This document shows positions 47,034 to 55,557 of a stretch of 64,000 nucleotides of DNA, piece by piece. A program made the translations under genes and the position numbers. How positions within the stretch are numbered: the first letter of the stretch is position 1; every line of letters starts with the position of its first letter. Under the pieces are notes generated by a model. It saw only the letters and a list, made by a program, of their open reading frames with translations, made no database searches and was not told the DNA's origin. Origin of the DNA: Fangia hongkongensis FSC776 = DSM 21703 (GTDB taxonomy: Bacteria > Pseudomonadota > Gammaproteobacteria > Francisellales > Francisellaceae); the NCBI RefSeq assembly GCF_000379445.1, contig NZ_KB902270.1, positions 1-64,000 of the forward strand, in the 5' to 3' direction.

Positions 47034-48281
47034 ATGCCAGATATTATTAGTGTTGATCACACGATCACCGTGCCACTTAATTACCAATCTAAAAACACAG
47101 CCACCATTTCAGTTTATGCCAAAGAGCTGTACCGAAAAGATATCAACACCAATGATGTGCTTTTATATTTGCAGGGAGGCCCCGGGTTTGAGTCTGTGCG
47201 TGATTATAAAAATATGCCGTGGATTCAATATGCCCTTCAGCATTATCGAGTTGTTCTTTTTGATGCTCGAGGGACAGGCAAAAGTACGCCAATCGATAGT
47301 ATCCAAAATCGAAGCACTCACGACTTTGCAGAGTACTTAACTCACTTTCGCGCTGATAATATCATTCATGACTGTGAGTCACTCAGAAGAGAAAAGTTCA
47401 ATAACAAGCCCTGGTTTGTATTAGGGCAAAGCTATGGCGGCTTTAGCGCACTTAGTTATTTATCTTACTACCCAGAGGCGCTAAAAGGTGTAATGATCGC
47501 TGGAGGTTTACCACCACTTTCTCACTATGACACGCTTGATATCTATAAAAAGCTACTAGCCAATACCATTAAAGTGAATAAAGCATTTTATCAACACGCC
47601 TCCATAAAAACCAAACACAATATAAAGCGCATAGGTGAGATTTTAACAAAAGCTCCTTACAAGCTTCCTGATGGTGGCATACTAAGCCTTGAGCGGTTTT
47701 TAAACGTTGGTTATTTACTTGGGAGCAAAGATGGTTTTTATAAACTTGAAACGCTATTAGATAGCCCTTTTTATGATGATGCTCAAAACAGCTTAAGCTG
47801 GCGTTTTGTTAAATCCATCTGCGATCTACTGCCTTATCAAGAAAATCCAATCTACGCACTTTTACATGAGTCAATTTATTGCCATCAAGCTAAAAGTGCT
47901 TGGGCAAGTGAAAAGCTCATGAAGGACAGTCAGCATTTTAATGGCAAGGGTATTCCTTACTTTTATGGTGAGAATATTCGTCAATCCACTTTCAGTGACT
48001 ATGCGCTTTTAGCTCCCTATAGTTTTACAGCTGAAGCGCTCGCTCAGCATCACTGGCCCGCCTTATTTGACCTCAAAAAGCTCGAAAAAAATCCCGTGCC
48101 TGTTATTGCTGTTGTCTATAAAAATGATTTTTATGTTGATTATGACTACTCACTTGAAATGGCAAAATCCATTCAAAATTGTCATGTATGGAAAAATACA
48201 AAAGATGCGCATGGAGCATTAAGAGATGAAAAAGATAAGATTATCAAAGGATTGCATCAGCGTTTACAAAAACGCTTATAA
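47034..48281 (+). CDS. Peptidase S33 / proline iminopeptidase-like hydrolase
   Basis: This is an alpha/beta hydrolase of 415 residues. The oxyanion region YLQGGPGFES, the strand VVLFDARGTGKS, the nucleophile elbow FVLGQSYGGFSALSYL with the catalytic Ser, and the C-terminal KNDFYVDYDYS Asp and HGALRDEKD His segments fit family S33. The RGTGKS substitution and long middle cap resemble S33 prolyl aminopeptidases, which free N-terminal proline. No signal peptide, so it should be cytoplasmic. Stands alone; the ATG at 47034 has only a weak ribosome site. Confidence 0.88.
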   Translation: MPDIISVDHTITVPLNYQSKNTATISVYAKELYRKDINTNDVLLYLQGGPGFESVRDYKNMPWIQYALQHYRVVLFDARGTGKSTPIDSIQNRSTHDFAEYLTHFRADNIIHDCESLRREKFNNKPWFVLGQSYGGFSALSYLSYYPEALKGVMIAGGLPPLSHYDTLDIYKKLLANTIKVNKAFYQHASIKTKHNIKRIGEILTKAPYKLPDGGILSLERFLNVGYLLGSKDGFYKLETLLDSPFYDDAQNSLSWRFVKSICDLLPYQENPIYALLHESIYCHQAKSAWASEKLMKDSQHFNGKGIPYFYGENIRQSTFSDYALLAPYSFTAEALAQHHWPALFDLKKLEKNPVPVIAVVYKNDFYVDYDYSLEMAKSIQNCHVWKNTKDAHGALRDEKDKIIKGLHQRLQKRL

Positions 48282-48345
48282 CTGCTTTACATCAATCAGA
48301 AAACACTTTCCATCTCAGCTGATTGCTTAACTCGATATGCTTATT

Positions 48346-49518
48346 CTAGGCTGCTTTTGAAGTCGTTTGCGTTAAATTAGAAGATGAACTTGAGACAGCA
48401 CGCCAAATTTTCTTTTCAGCTTTAAATTTACGCTTTAAAGATTTGTAATGCGCTTTTAGCTGACTTAAATGGCTAGCTGATTGCTTCTCTTTTTGCGCTT
48501 TTAAATGCTCTTGCTTGGCTTTTGCCCATGCTTTAATGCTTTCAAATAAGGTTTTGTATTGAAGCTCTAAGCGTGTTTCAAAATCCATAATAGTCTCAAT
48601 ATAACGATTATCCGATTTCTTCTTATTCAATTTATCCTGAGTATGTTTTAACTGCATAGAGGCTTTTGCTGCTTCAATGACAGGTTTTGGCGTTGTCTTT
48701 AAATCATAAGCCCAGCCAATTTTAGAAGATAAGTAAATTACCCATTTAGATGGGTCAAAATCATACCACTTTACCCCATTTCTATAATCACCAGCATATT
48801 TGTGATGGAAGTTATGATACCCCTCACCATAGGTTACCAAAGATAACAAAGGATTATCACGCGCTGTGGTTTCATCTGAATAACGCTGCTTACCCCAAAT
48901 GTGCGCCAGAGAGTTGATAAAGAAGGTAAAATGATGATTTAGCACAAGTCTTAACAAACCTGCCAATAATAAACATCCACCGATACTGCCATAAGTTGCA
49001 CCGATTAACATCGGTAATATCGCACACATAAAAATAGCCAGTGGCACGTAGTATTTATCTTGAAATGCGACAATTTTATCTTTTTGCAAATCGGCAACGT
49101 TTTCTACTTTAGCGACTTTTTTTGGCAGTTCTCTTAACATCCAACCAAAGTGGCTATACCAAAAGCCCTTAGTTGCTGCATAAGGATCCATTTCTTTATC
49201 ATCAACAAAGCGGTGATGCTTACGATGATCTGAAGACCATTTAATAATGCTGTTTTGTAATGCTCCAGCACCAAATAGCATAAAAAATATTTTTAACACC
49301 GCATTTGCTTTATAGGCACGGTGTGACCACAGGCGGTGATAACCTGCTGTAATCGAAAGACCCGTTGCCATCATAAAAAAGGCAAACCATAACCAGTCTG
49401 CCAATGAAAAACCATAAGTAATTGCATAATACGGAATGAAAATCACTGCCGCAATAGGTGTTAGTGTAAGAACCAATACGCTTTTTAAATCGATCGGTTG
49501 CTTTTTCGTGTTACTCAT
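48346..49518 (-). CDS. Acyl-CoA delta-9 fatty acid desaturase
   Basis: This is a membrane di-iron desaturase that inserts a double bond into saturated acyl chains, tuning membrane fluidity. The three histidine boxes are intact: AGYHRLWSHRAY, SDHRKHHRFVDD and GEGYHNFHHKYAGD. Four hydrophobic helices surround them (FIPYYAITYGFSLADWLWFA and similar). After about residue 280 a Lys/Gln-rich segment (LQYKTLFESIKAWAKAKQEH and the following KEKQSASHLSQLKAHYKSLK) forms a coiled-coil-like tail of roughly 80 residues not needed for the chemistry. Size is 390 residues. Francisella encodes related desaturases. Confidence 0.92.
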   Translation of the reverse strand: MSNTKKQPIDLKSVLVLTLTPIAAVIFIPYYAITYGFSLADWLWFAFFMMATGLSITAGYHRLWSHRAYKANAVLKIFFMLFGAGALQNSIIKWSSDHRKHHRFVDDKEMDPYAATKGFWYSHFGWMLRELPKKVAKVENVADLQKDKIVAFQDKYYVPLAIFMCAILPMLIGATYGSIGGCLLLAGLLRLVLNHHFTFFINSLAHIWGKQRYSDETTARDNPLLSLVTYGEGYHNFHHKYAGDYRNGVKWYDFDPSKWVIYLSSKIGWAYDLKTTPKPVIEAAKASMQLKHTQDKLNKKKSDNRYIETIMDFETRLELQYKTLFESIKAWAKAKQEHLKAQKEKQSASHLSQLKAHYKSLKRKFKAEKKIWRAVSSSSSNLTQTTSKAA

Positions 49519-49622
49519 ATTTTACTAGCCCTCCCCTAAATCATATGGGGTATTATACTTCTAAATAGTGTTAAATCCAACGTCCAGCTCCATCATATAC
49601 GATATTTGGCAAAACATAAAGA

Positions 49623-50660
49623 TTATTTTTTGCACAACATTTCAGCATATTTTGCAGCGCCATTTAATCCAGCATCGGTGTTCATAACAACATATACTGG
49701 AATTTCTTTCATTAAACCTGACATTCTACCTTTATCATTAAACATATTAATAAAGCGTCCATCTTTAATTTGATCAATTAATTTAGGTGCAATACCACCG
49801 ACAATATATAAGCCCTGCCTTGGTAATGTTGCAAGTGCCATATTTCCAGCCACAGCACCATAGACGCTAATAAAGATATCAAGTGCTCTTAATGCCATAG
49901 GATCTCCTTTCTCAATAGCATACTTTGTAATAAGTTGCGCTTGATCTAAGCCTCTGTGCATATCGCGTCTAAGCTCTGGTGATTCTGGTTGATTGTATAA
50001 AGGATTCGCAACAACATAATGATAGATATTAACCAAGCCAGGGCCACAACAGATGCGTTCAATAGAAACTCTATGAAGTTTCTTTTTTAGAAATTGAAAT
50101 AACTCGATCTGCTCATCATTCACAGGCGCAAAGTCCTGATGTCCACCTTCTGAAGGATAAACGTGTGTCACACCATCCACTTTGGTGACCACCCCCATGC
50201 CAAGCCCAGTTCCCGCGCCCACCATCACAATCGGTGCATTTTCATCAATCGGTGCCTGTTGCAAACAAACGAGTTCAGATGTTTTCAAACTCTCAAGCCC
50301 ATAACCAATTGACGCAAAATCATTGATAAGCTTTACCTTCTCAAGTGGCAAGGATAATACTTCAGCCAATTCTTTTTCTGTAATTGCCCACGGAAGATTC
50401 GTAAATTCGATAGCACCATTTTTGACAGGACCCGCTACAGCTAATGATGCCGCTTTAATCTCCTCTTTGCCCAATTTTGCTTCTTTTAAAAATCGTCTGA
50501 TGACATCAGAGAGACTTTTATATTCAGCCGCTAAGTATTTCTTAACAACAATCGCTTCAGTAACCCCATTTACATTTTTCGTGAGTTGCAATCTTGTATT
50601 TGTACCACCAACATCACCCGACAGAACAATCATTTCTTTGGCATCTTCCTTTGTAGGCAT
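49623..50660 (-). CDS. glk: Glucokinase
   Basis: This enzyme phosphorylates glucose to glucose 6-phosphate with ATP. The ATP-binding start IVLSGDVGGTNTRLQL, the sugar-site AVAGPVKNG and LPWAITEKEL, GAGTGLGMGVV, and EGGHQDFAPVND are the signatures of the non-ROK glucokinase family (E. coli Glk). The length of 345 is a little longer than Glk (321). It feeds the glycolytic cluster elsewhere in the window. The start at 50660 has no clear ribosome site; the in-frame ATG at 50633, just before IVLSGD, is a possible alternative. Confidence 0.94.
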   Translation of the reverse strand: MPTKEDAKEMIVLSGDVGGTNTRLQLTKNVNGVTEAIVVKKYLAAEYKSLSDVIRRFLKEAKLGKEEIKAASLAVAGPVKNGAIEFTNLPWAITEKELAEVLSLPLEKVKLINDFASIGYGLESLKTSELVCLQQAPIDENAPIVMVGAGTGLGMGVVTKVDGVTHVYPSEGGHQDFAPVNDEQIELFQFLKKKLHRVSIERICCGPGLVNIYHYVVANPLYNQPESPELRRDMHRGLDQAQLITKYAIEKGDPMALRALDIFISVYGAVAGNMALATLPRQGLYIVGGIAPKLIDQIKDGRFINMFNDKGRMSGLMKEIPVYVVMNTDAGLNGAAKYAEMLCKK

Positions 50661-50717
50661 TTTGTGATCATATTATTCAAGGAAAGAAACGGGCTGTCAA
50701 AGTCTATTTGCCAGTAA

Positions 50718-51263
50718 TCACATAAGATCAGTCATATTTTGTTTTACCTCAAAAATATAGCGTTTATGATCAAAGTACATCTCGCCTACTTTTTCATTCT
50801 TAGGCAAAAACGCCTCATAGCAAAACCCTAAGCGCTCTGCCACTTTTTGACTTTTTATATTATGCACGGCGCAGTCTATTGAAAAACGTCTTATCTCTAA
50901 GACATCAATGCCATATTTTATCAGTGCTTTGGCAGAGGTTGTCATAATCCCTTTTTGCGTGTATTTCTCTGCCAACCAATAGCCCATTTCAGCTTGCTTC
51001 ATGGTAGCATCAAGCTTATTAAATCCAAGCATGCCAATAAACTGATCCTGATAAAATACTCCCAAGCTTAAAGAAATGCCTTCAGCAGCTTCTTTTTGCG
51101 TTGAAATGATAAAATTTTGTGTATCTTGTAAACACTCTTTTTTTGTCGCCCAGTCATGCCACGGCGCCAAATGCGCTCTATTTTGCTCTTTTACTTGATG
51201 TATCATTTCACTATCTGTTAGCAAGAGCGCCTTGAGCTCAATAGACTCAGAGACTTTTATCAT
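50718..51263 (-). CDS. GNAT-family N-acetyltransferase (RimJ/RimL-like)
   Basis: This is a 181-residue acetyltransferase of the GNAT fold. The N-terminal region (ELKALLLTDSEMIHQVKEQN) and WHDWATKKECLQDTQNFI match the RimL/RimJ group that acetylates ribosomal proteins or other amines. The acetyl-CoA loop appears as AEMGYWLAEKYTQKGIMTT, and the C-terminal NIKSQKVAERLGFCYEAF is the typical end. The target is unknown. It overlaps the panE end by 4 bases on the same strand, so both come from one transcript. Confidence 0.87.
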   Translation of the reverse strand: MIKVSESIELKALLLTDSEMIHQVKEQNRAHLAPWHDWATKKECLQDTQNFIISTQKEAAEGISLSLGVFYQDQFIGMLGFNKLDATMKQAEMGYWLAEKYTQKGIMTTSAKALIKYGIDVLEIRRFSIDCAVHNIKSQKVAERLGFCYEAFLPKNEKVGEMYFDHKRYIFEVKQNMTDLM

Positions 51264-52189
51264 GCATTACCCCTTTCATATACTGTCTCGTTTCCCTCGA
51301 GCAAATTAAGTTTCTGATATAAAGCACTTAATTCAGGCACATCTATATTTTTACTGCTTGCAAGTTGAAGTAAATTGCCATAAATACTTTCGAGCTCCAT
51401 CTTTTTGCCTGCCAGATAGTCATCCTGCATGCTTAAGTTCACGCCTTTATAGTGAGGAAGTGACAGCTTTGGCAAGATAACTTCCGCCATAAATGGCTTA
51501 ATATCCACTTTATACGCTTGTGCGATCCTGAGCACTTCTTTTTCAAGCAAAAGCACTTTGTCTTTAAAAGAATTATCGAGTGATAATATGTATAAGTCCT
51601 TATTATATAATACATTTAACCCATTCATCGCTGCACTAATAACAAGCTTTGGAAAGCGCGCTTGAAATAGATTTGGGCACAATTGCACATCTGTAAAAAT
51701 AAGTGCCAAGATGTCGCTTAGCTTTTTATTGACTGCCTTTTTCGAACCAAGCGGCCCGTAAATAAAATCATTTAAATCATTATGAACAGTTACATTATCA
51801 TCACACTTTGTCACTTTTATTCGTGTCGCCCCACCATAAATACTATTTGAGTCACCTAAATCCTCTGCAAGTCTCTCCTCCTCTCCAATGCCATTTTGAA
51901 CAATCACAAAAGTTTTATTTTTAAGGCTGGACAACTGTGGAAATAAGAGCTTATTTGCCGTTGATTTTGTGCAAATAAAAACAACCTCCCCTGTGAGTTT
52001 ACTTATATCTGTCAATACATGCTCAAATTCAACTACCGACTTTTTGTTTTTTTCATGTAAAGTTAAGGTTCTTTTTTTATATAAGCAATTACTTGGTTTC
52101 ACTACAATTTCAGTATGAGCGCCACTCATTTGCAATCTTGCTGCAATCATTCCACCAATTGCACCCATACCAATAACACTAACTTGCAT
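51260..52189 (-). CDS. panE: Ketopantoate reductase (PanE/ApbA family)
   Basis: This is a 2-dehydropantoate 2-reductase-like protein in the pathway to pantothenate and CoA. The NADPH-binding motif SVIGMGAIGGMIAARLQMSG starts the protein. Further parts are VFICTKSTANKLLFPQL, FVIVQNGIGEEERLAE, and the helical C-terminal domain starting LFQARFPKLVISAAMNGLNV, where the conserved Lys sits. ApbA-family members can act on other oxo acids, so panE is a family-level assignment. I chose the ATG at 52189 because AAGGAGG sits 5 bases upstream; the frame is open further upstream. Confidence 0.82.
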   Translation of the reverse strand: MQVSVIGMGAIGGMIAARLQMSGAHTEIVVKPSNCLYKKRTLTLHEKNKKSVVEFEHVLTDISKLTGEVVFICTKSTANKLLFPQLSSLKNKTFVIVQNGIGEEERLAEDLGDSNSIYGGATRIKVTKCDDNVTVHNDLNDFIYGPLGSKKAVNKKLSDILALIFTDVQLCPNLFQARFPKLVISAAMNGLNVLYNKDLYILSLDNSFKDKVLLLEKEVLRIAQAYKVDIKPFMAEVILPKLSLPHYKGVNLSMQDDYLAGKKMELESIYGNLLQLASSKNIDVPELSALYQKLNLLEGNETVYERGNA

Positions 52190-52234
52190 CACAACCTCCT
52201 TGGGAATCACTCTCTAGCATGTTATATTGCCAAC

Positions 52235-52810
52235 ATGGATGTAAAAAGCAATACCAGCGCGATGCCAGTTCGAATATTTAATAACATTTCACCAACACTT
52301 TCTGATGGCGTTTTTATCGACTCCATGGCAACTGTAACAGGCGATGTTACCCTATCAAAAGATGTATCCATCTGGCCAAATGTAAGCATAAGAGGCGATC
52401 TTCTACCTATTAGAATTGGGCAAAATACCAATATTCAGGATAATAGTGTAATCCATACAACACAGTTTTTTGACAAAAACGGTACTGGATTTGATGTTGT
52501 TATTGGCGAGAATGTTACCGTAGGGCATGGCGCTATTATTCATGGCTGTCATATTGGTAGCCGGTGTCTCATTGGAATGGGTGCCATTATTCTCGATGGC
52601 GCAGTAATTGAGGATGATGTGATTGTTGGAGCTGGCTCTGTGGTTGCACCCAAAAAGAAACTGGAATCAGGTTATTTATATGTTGGCTCTCCAGCAAAAC
52701 GCATTCGTGCGTTAACCGAAGAGGAAAAAAGTTACATTTTACAAAATGCCATGAACTATAATGAAGTTAAAAACGAACATATCAATGATGCAAGGACTTA
52801 TGGATATTAA
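52235..52810 (+). CDS. Gamma-carbonic anhydrase-like protein (YrdA family)
   Basis: A left-handed beta-helix hexapeptide-repeat protein of the gamma-carbonic anhydrase class. The repeats are clear (SIWPNVSIRGDLLPIRIGQN, then TNIQDNSVIHT), and the metal histidines occur as VIHTTQF, VTVGHGAIIHGC and GCHIG. A C-terminal helix closes the trimer. YrdA-type proteins bind zinc, but carbonic anhydrase activity is often undetected. Start at the ATG at 52235 gives 192 residues; the frame is open upstream across the divergent panE start and does not fit the family. It overlaps lolB by 11 bases. Confidence 0.9.
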   Translation: MDVKSNTSAMPVRIFNNISPTLSDGVFIDSMATVTGDVTLSKDVSIWPNVSIRGDLLPIRIGQNTNIQDNSVIHTTQFFDKNGTGFDVVIGENVTVGHGAIIHGCHIGSRCLIGMGAIILDGAVIEDDVIVGAGSVVAPKKKLESGYLYVGSPAKRIRALTEEEKSYILQNAMNYNEVKNEHINDARTYGY

Positions 52811-53441
52811 TAGTAATTTAAAAGCAAGAAGATTCATGTGGCAAATAGCACTTTTATTCTTTGTTATTTTATTTTCAGGATGTGCCACTGTTAATCACTC
52901 ACCTGTACCTGACACCAAGGCACCTAAAGTCGCTTGGGAGGCATATCAAAAGAAGCTAGCTAATATTGATCACTGGCAAGCAACAGGCGTGATTGGAATT
53001 ATTATCGATGGAAAAGGCCACTCTGCTAACTATATATGGAAACAAGAAGGACTAAACAATTATTTCCTTAATGTCTATGGCCCACTTGGTATTGGTAGCA
53101 CAACGTTTGAAGGCTCTGCTAGCAAGGTAATCATGACTACTTCTAAAGGTGATAAAATCACAGCAACCACAGCTGAAAGTTTAATGCGTCAACAGCTGGG
53201 ATGGGCAATCCCCATTAAAGGCATGTACTACTGGGCGCGTGGGCTATATGTCCCTAAGGTTCCACATAAATACACCTTAAATAACTTGGGACTCATCAAA
53301 ACGCTTTCACAATCACACTGGAAAATTAGCTATCAAAACTATGCGCTTTTTATGAGCACTTACCCTCTACCACAAAAAATCATCTTTACACGCAATGATA
53401 TTAAAGTAACCCTTATTATTTCATCATGGACTATCAAATAA
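52800..53441 (+). CDS. lolB: Outer-membrane lipoprotein LolB
   Basis: LolB receives lipoproteins from LolA and inserts them into the outer membrane. A signal peptide ends in the lipobox ILFSGC (Cys near residue 28). The mature sequence has IDHWQATGVIGIIIDGKGHS and YIWKQEGLNNYFLNVYGPLG, then WAIPIKGMYYWARGL, the common LolB order. Start at the ATG at 52800, with AAGGA three bases upstream. It overlaps ispE by 16 bases; lolB-ispE-prs is a conserved series in gammaproteobacteria. Confidence 0.92.
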   Translation: MDINSNLKARRFMWQIALLFFVILFSGCATVNHSPVPDTKAPKVAWEAYQKKLANIDHWQATGVIGIIIDGKGHSANYIWKQEGLNNYFLNVYGPLGIGSTTFEGSASKVIMTTSKGDKITATTAESLMRQQLGWAIPIKGMYYWARGLYVPKVPHKYTLNNLGLIKTLSQSHWKISYQNYALFMSTYPLPQKIIFTRNDIKVTLIISSWTIK

Positions 53442-54292
53442 TCACCAATAAAACGTACTCTTATTTCTCTTATGCTAAAATCAACTTGTTTTTGCATATC
53501 ACTGGAAAGCGTGATGATGGTTATCATAATCTTCAAAGTTGGTTTCAATTTGTTGATTTGAAAGATACACTTTCTTTCGAGCCCATCAAGCATCATAATC
53601 TTCTGAATCTAAAGAGCAATATTACCATTGGAACACTTGAAGATAATCTTATTTATAAAGCTGCCTTGTCACTTTTAGAATATGGCAGTAACCCACAGGC
53701 AATTGAAGTCAATTTAACAAAGCGTATCCCAATGGGCGCAGGACTTGGCGGCGGAAGCTCAAATGCGGCAACAACATTGATTGCATTAAATGAAATTTGG
53801 CAGTGCCAACTGACACTTGATCAATTAATGGAAATTGGTGTCACGCTCGGTGCTGATGTCCCTATTTTTCTCTATCAACATGCTGCATGGGCAGAAGGTA
53901 TTGGTGAAAAGTTGACGAAAAAACCATATAAAGAGCAATATGCGCTAATTATAAAGCCCCCTTTTCATGCCAATACTAAAGAAATTTTCTCCCATCCACT
54001 ATTAGTAAAGAATAAGCCCTCATTATCAGCGCATGATATAAAAGACCCTGAGCACTTAGAAAATGTCTTTTTACCTGTAATCAATATACTGCACCCAGAA
54101 GTTCGCCATTTACTATCCACACTTCCAGATAAAGCATCCTTTAAATTGACTGGAACTGGCGCCTGTTTTTATCTTTTAAGTACAGATTTTGACAAGCTTT
54201 TGATAAATCAGAAAAAATTAGAAAAAGGTGTTGACAGTTGGATAGTAAAAACATTAAACTTTGCACCTGTCGAGAGATGTGATCCAGCATAA
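53426..54292 (+). CDS. ispE: 4-diphosphocytidyl-2-C-methyl-D-erythritol kinase IspE
   Basis: IspE phosphorylates CDP-methylerythritol in the MEP route to isoprenoids. GHMP kinase motifs are present: YFSYAKINLFLHITGKRDDG at the start, the ATP loop RIPMGAGLGGGSSNAATTLI, and the C-terminal FKLTGTGACFYLL. The length of 288 is standard. The usual neighbour after ispE is prs, with tRNA-Gln between them; here the prophage starts after tRNA-Gln instead. Confidence 0.95.
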   Translation: MDYQIITNKTYSYFSYAKINLFLHITGKRDDGYHNLQSWFQFVDLKDTLSFEPIKHHNLLNLKSNITIGTLEDNLIYKAALSLLEYGSNPQAIEVNLTKRIPMGAGLGGGSSNAATTLIALNEIWQCQLTLDQLMEIGVTLGADVPIFLYQHAAWAEGIGEKLTKKPYKEQYALIIKPPFHANTKEIFSHPLLVKNKPSLSAHDIKDPEHLENVFLPVINILHPEVRHLLSTLPDKASFKLTGTGACFYLLSTDFDKLLINQKKLEKGVDSWIVKTLNFAPVERCDPA

Positions 54293-54317
54293 ACACTGGG
54301 GTTACAACCGATAACAC

Positions 54318-54392
54318 TGGGCTGTCGCCAAGCGGTAAGGCAACGGGTTTTGATCCCGTCATGCGCAGGTTCGAATCCTGCCAGCCCAGCCA
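54318..54392 (+). tRNA. tRNA-Gln (anticodon TTG)
   Basis: Acceptor stem TGGGCTG pairs with CAGCCCA. The anticodon arm is ACGGG-TTTTGAT-CCCGT with TTG reading CAA, and the T arm is GCAGG-TTCGAAT-CCTGC. CCA is encoded at 54390-54392. It sits 25 bases after ispE and forms the left boundary of the prophage. Confidence 0.95.
54366..54392 (+). other. Putative prophage attachment site (attL) in the tRNA-Gln 3' end
   Basis: Phage-like sequence begins right after the tRNA, and the 3' half of the tRNA, covering the T arm and acceptor strand, is the usual core for tyrosine recombinases. The matching second copy (attR) and the integrase gene would lie to the right of the window, so the site is inferred from position only. 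Confidence 0.4.
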
Positions 54393-54525
54393 TATAACAC
54401 AAGGATTCCTTGGAGCTTTTCAAAATTACAAAATTAGATCTGGGGTGCACATGGGGCTCTACAGAAAAATATACCACCCTATTTTTTCCATATAGAAAGA
54501 CACAAAATTTTGAAAATGCAACATA

Positions 54526-54693
54526 ATGTTATATCATGTAAATATTGATATTGATACCCATAAATACGCTAAAAAATATGGGGCGCTTGATTCATTTGAA
54601 GAGCAAATTAAACGTGATAGAAATGCACTTGAAATTGATTTTAGCAATGCTATAGGTAAGGTGAAAATAGAAAAATGGAATCAAATAAAATGA
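54526..54693 (+). CDS. Hypothetical small prophage-edge protein, 55 aa
   Basis: A short frame from ATG 54526 encodes a lysine/aspartate-rich peptide (THKYAKKYGALDSFEEQIKR). It ends at 54693, overlapping the next gene. There is no clear ribosome site and no recognised family. A real gene is suggested by the overlapping, same-strand arrangement with the two genes that follow; it could be one of a small lysogeny-expressed group beside the attachment site. Confidence 0.4.
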   Translation: MLYHVNIDIDTHKYAKKYGALDSFEEQIKRDRNALEIDFSNAIGKVKIEKWNQIK

Positions 54694-54890
54694 AATTATA
54701 TTTAAACTCTTCGGCATTTTCTCTAAGACAAAATATTCCAAATTTTTCTGACAAAATCGAGTCAAAAATAACTATTAGTGATTTATATGGTAAAAATAAA
54801 GATATTGAAAACCTACGTAAAGATGCGCAGAATATAAGGTTGGATTACGATAACGCTCTGAATAAACTTAAGAATAAATATGAGCAATAA
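54675..54890 (+). CDS. Hypothetical prophage-edge protein, 71 aa
   Basis: A small hydrophilic protein. The second half (SDLYGKNKDIENLRKDAQNI and the following RLDYDNALNKLKNKYEQ) has heptad character and may form a coiled coil. A second start at 54690 (KMKLYLNSSAFS) is possible; AAGGTGA upstream of the first is the better site. It overlaps the preceding gene by 19 bases and the DUF2335 frame by 11, so these genes are probably one operon. No family is recognised. Confidence 0.5.
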   Translation: MESNKMKLYLNSSAFSLRQNIPNFSDKIESKITISDLYGKNKDIENLRKDAQNIRLDYDNALNKLKNKYEQ

Positions 54891-55281
54891 AAACCATAAG
54901 CATCAGATAGAAATTCAAGAAACATATCAAGCACCTTTACCACATCCAGAGCATATGCAAAAATATGTTGATATGTACCCTAATGCTGCAAATTTCTTTT
55001 TTGAATAAATGAGGAAAGAACAAGATTTCAGACATAACAGCCAAAATGAGCTTATCAAAATCGAACAAAAGAAAGCGCACGTGTATGAAATTGCTCAAAA
55101 AGCTAGAAATAAAGAAGCTATTATAGGACAGTTTTTTGCATTTATTATTGGTATGACTGGAATAATTGCATCATCATATTTGATTTACCATGATCAACCA
55201 TGGACAGGATCAGGAATAGGTCTTGGAGCTCTAGGAACTATTGTTCTAGCTCACATCAGAGGTCGAAATAAAGACGAATAA
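54880..55281 (+). pseudogene. DUF2335 membrane protein gene split by an in-frame stop
   Basis: Two adjacent frames together match one DUF2335 protein. The first part (54880-55005) has the family's start HKHQIEIQETYQAPLPHPEH, then YPNAANFFFE. An in-frame TAA follows at 55006-55008. The frame resumes at once with an ATG (RKEQDFRHNSQNELIKIEQK) and the two membrane helices GQFFAFIIGMTGIIASSYL and GSGIGLGALGTIVLAHI. Without the stop the protein would be 133 residues, normal for the family. Either it is a nonsense-mutated gene or the second part is still made from its own ATG. DUF2335 proteins often sit in prophages and defence-type loci; the role is unknown. Confidence 0.7.
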
Positions 55282-55320
55282 CTATCTTTTAAAATATTCA
55301 TCACTCATCATTTAAGTTAC

Positions 55321-55557
55321 CTACTGGTGGATTGATTCAAATATAAGCGAATTATATTTATGTATGTAATTGTTGATGTAATCTATCTTAGCATTACATA
55401 TTTCTAAAGCTTGTTGCGATGTGTTGATGTTTTCAGTTTTTGTTCTAGTTAAAACATTATTTGGTATCAATATTGGGTTAATAATATTGGCAGGATATTT
55501 GGCGCAACCACTAATGCTTGTCATGAATATTACTATTATGATTTGATTTAATTTCAT
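55321..55557 (-). CDS. Rz1-like outer-membrane spanin lipoprotein (o-spanin)
   Basis: A 78-residue lipoprotein with start MKLNQIIIVIFMTSISGC, where SISGC is the lipobox and the Cys near residue 18 would be acylated. The rest is polar, with an ICNAKIDYINNYIHKY helix. Its first 47 bases overlap, in another frame, the end of the i-spanin gene, a usual Rz/Rz1 arrangement. Spanin pairs fuse the inner and outer membranes at the end of phage lysis. The call comes mainly from context and lipobox. Confidence 0.65.
   Translation of the reverse strand: MKLNQIIIVIFMTSISGCAKYPANIINPILIPNNVLTRTKTENINTSQQALEICNAKIDYINNYIHKYNSLIFESIHQ

Noticed and set aside
54208-54477. A minus-strand open frame across tRNA-Gln
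   Set aside because: It is the antisense of the tRNA and the ispE end, a familiar false protein (GLAGFEPAHDG-type reading of a tRNA gene).
54393-54525. Integrase gene remnant beside tRNA-Gln
   Set aside because: The sequence is non-coding in all frames over a useful length; only the short GTGCAC-containing stretch resembles phage arms.
55006-55008. Selenocysteine or recoding at the DUF2335 stop
   Set aside because: The stop is TAA, not TGA, and no adjacent hairpin of SECIS type is visible; a nonsense change or restart is simpler.
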